Part shown: positions 63,547 to 64,000 of the stretch, piece after piece
Layout: each line of letters begins with the position of its first letter
How positions within the stretch are numbered: position 1 is the first letter of the stretch
From: Gemmatimonadota bacterium
GTDB lineage: Bacteria > Gemmatimonadota > Gemmatimonadetes > Longimicrobiales > Gaopeijiaceae
Direction: 5' to 3'
Assembly: GCA_041390125.1 (NCBI GenBank)
Contig: JAWKQN010000003.1
Location: 186,001 to 250,000 of the forward strand
DNA: 64,000 bases
Program-made: the position numbers and the translations under genes
The notes under the pieces: model-generated
What the model was told of the DNA's origin: nothing
Databases searched by the model: none
What the model saw: the letters and a program-made list of their open reading frames with translations, nothing else

Positions 63547-64000
63547 GGGCGGCGACCCACCCAGACGGTGGAGGGCGCGTCGCTCCAGGGACTCGATGCC
63601 ACGAACCCCACCTCCGTGAGCAGGTCCAGCTCGGCCTCCAGCGGGAAGTAGGTGTCCTCCTCGTCCCACTCGCTGAAGTGCTGCCAGGCCCGCGCCTCGG
63701 AGATCCCGGACCGCACCAGGTGGTCCGCCCATCCGCGGCGCACCGCGGCGCGCGCGTGCGGGTCCGCGGGAAGGGTGGCATCGGCGACCACCAGCACGCC
63801 GCCGCTGCGCAGCGCCGCGAAGATGCTGCGGTAGACCACGGCCTTGCCCTCGAGCGTGGGGATGTGATGCAGGGACAGCGACGCCATCACCGCGTCACAG
63901 GCCGGCAACGGCTCCAGGAAGGAGCGCTCCACGAACCGCGTGCGCGCCTCGTGCGCGGCCAGCCGCGCGCGCGCCCGTGCCAGCATGGACAGGTCCACGT
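63543..64000 (-). CDS. Class I SAM-dependent methyltransferase, N-terminus outside the window
   Basis: About 152 C-terminal residues remain. VDLSMLARARARL equals the post-motif I/II acidic-turn helix, AVMASLSLHHIPT is motif IV-like, and SGGVLVVADATLPADPHARA is the following strand (GG.l...D). The SAM glycine loop lies beyond the right edge. Substrate unknown. Translationally coupled to the MATE gene, so it may modify or relate to the exported compound. Confidence 0.8.
   Translation of the reverse strand, partial: VDLSMLARARARLAAHEARTRFVERSFLEPLPACDAVMASLSLHHIPTLEGKAVVYRSIFAALRSGGVLVVADATLPADPHARAAVRRGWADHLVRSGISEARAWQHFSEWDEEDTYFPLEAELDLLTEVGFVASSPWSDAPSTVWVGRRP

Noticed and set aside
60391..63651. 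A 1086-codon + strand open frame
   Set aside because: It lies antisense to the peroxidase-family and MATE genes, both with clear family motifs; long antisense frames are expected at this GC content.

Overview
The window is very GC-rich, gene-dense bacterial chromosome with ATGA/GTGA stop-start overlaps and many GTG starts. Several gene types point to Gemmatimonadota, with Acidobacteriota as the alternative: a PadR regulator overlapping an 881-residue MacB-type duplicated permease (ADOP type), an ECF sigma factor of the TIGR02999 kind, DUF1343/GH3 peptidoglycan enzymes, and lipoproteins with Ig-like and c-type cytochrome domains. This is inferred from gene content only. I saw no integrase, transposase, tRNA, rRNA or CRISPR array, and no gene-free stretch longer than 300 bases.

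Layout. 1-7288: uvrA (5' end outside the window), a YbjN-like protein with PspA, a D-amino-acid aminotransferase overlapping a metallo-beta-lactamase-fold lipoprotein, and a CorC/HlyC-type membrane protein. 7279-16108: a peptidoglycan amino-sugar salvage block made of a NamZ-type exo-muramidase, two NagZ-type GH3 enzymes (one fused to a serine beta-lactamase-fold domain), a sodium:solute symporter and a BadF-type sugar kinase. The last two resemble the MurT/MurK pair of Tannerella forsythia. 16224-18810: hsp20 behind a sigma-54-like promoter, then a glycine-rich beta-helix lipoprotein.

19009-46425 is the centrepiece: a type VI secretion-like contractile injection locus. It has sheath (TssB, TssC), tube (Hcp), a TssE/gp25-like wedge, VgrG, TssF, TssG, TssK and ClpV, then a DUF3540 / three DUF2169 / PAAR-like spike-loading cassette. 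No TssJ, TssL, TssM or TssA is present. Woven through the locus are envelope-spanning proteins of unusual build: a ubiquitin-like/multi-helix membrane protein, a periplasmic VWA protein, two FHA-membrane proteins of opposite topology (one with a degenerate M15-peptidase-like periplasmic domain), a minimal Ser/Thr kinase, a PEGA/zinc-ribbon membrane protein, a beta-barrel protein and a cytochrome-bearing Ig-repeat lipoprotein. I infer that some of these replace the canonical TssJLM trans-envelope complex and that kinase/FHA phosphorylation controls firing. This is the best candidate here for an undescribed system.

46467-64000 is mostly housekeeping: an ECF sigma factor with its promoter, an inositol-monophosphatase-family enzyme (probable CTG start), trpS, pilT, a DapA-family lyase, purA, a cation diffusion facilitator, ffh-rpsP-rimM-trmD, the PadR/ADOP pair with an operator palindrome, a di-haem peroxidase-family lipoprotein, a MATE exporter and a truncated methyltransferase.
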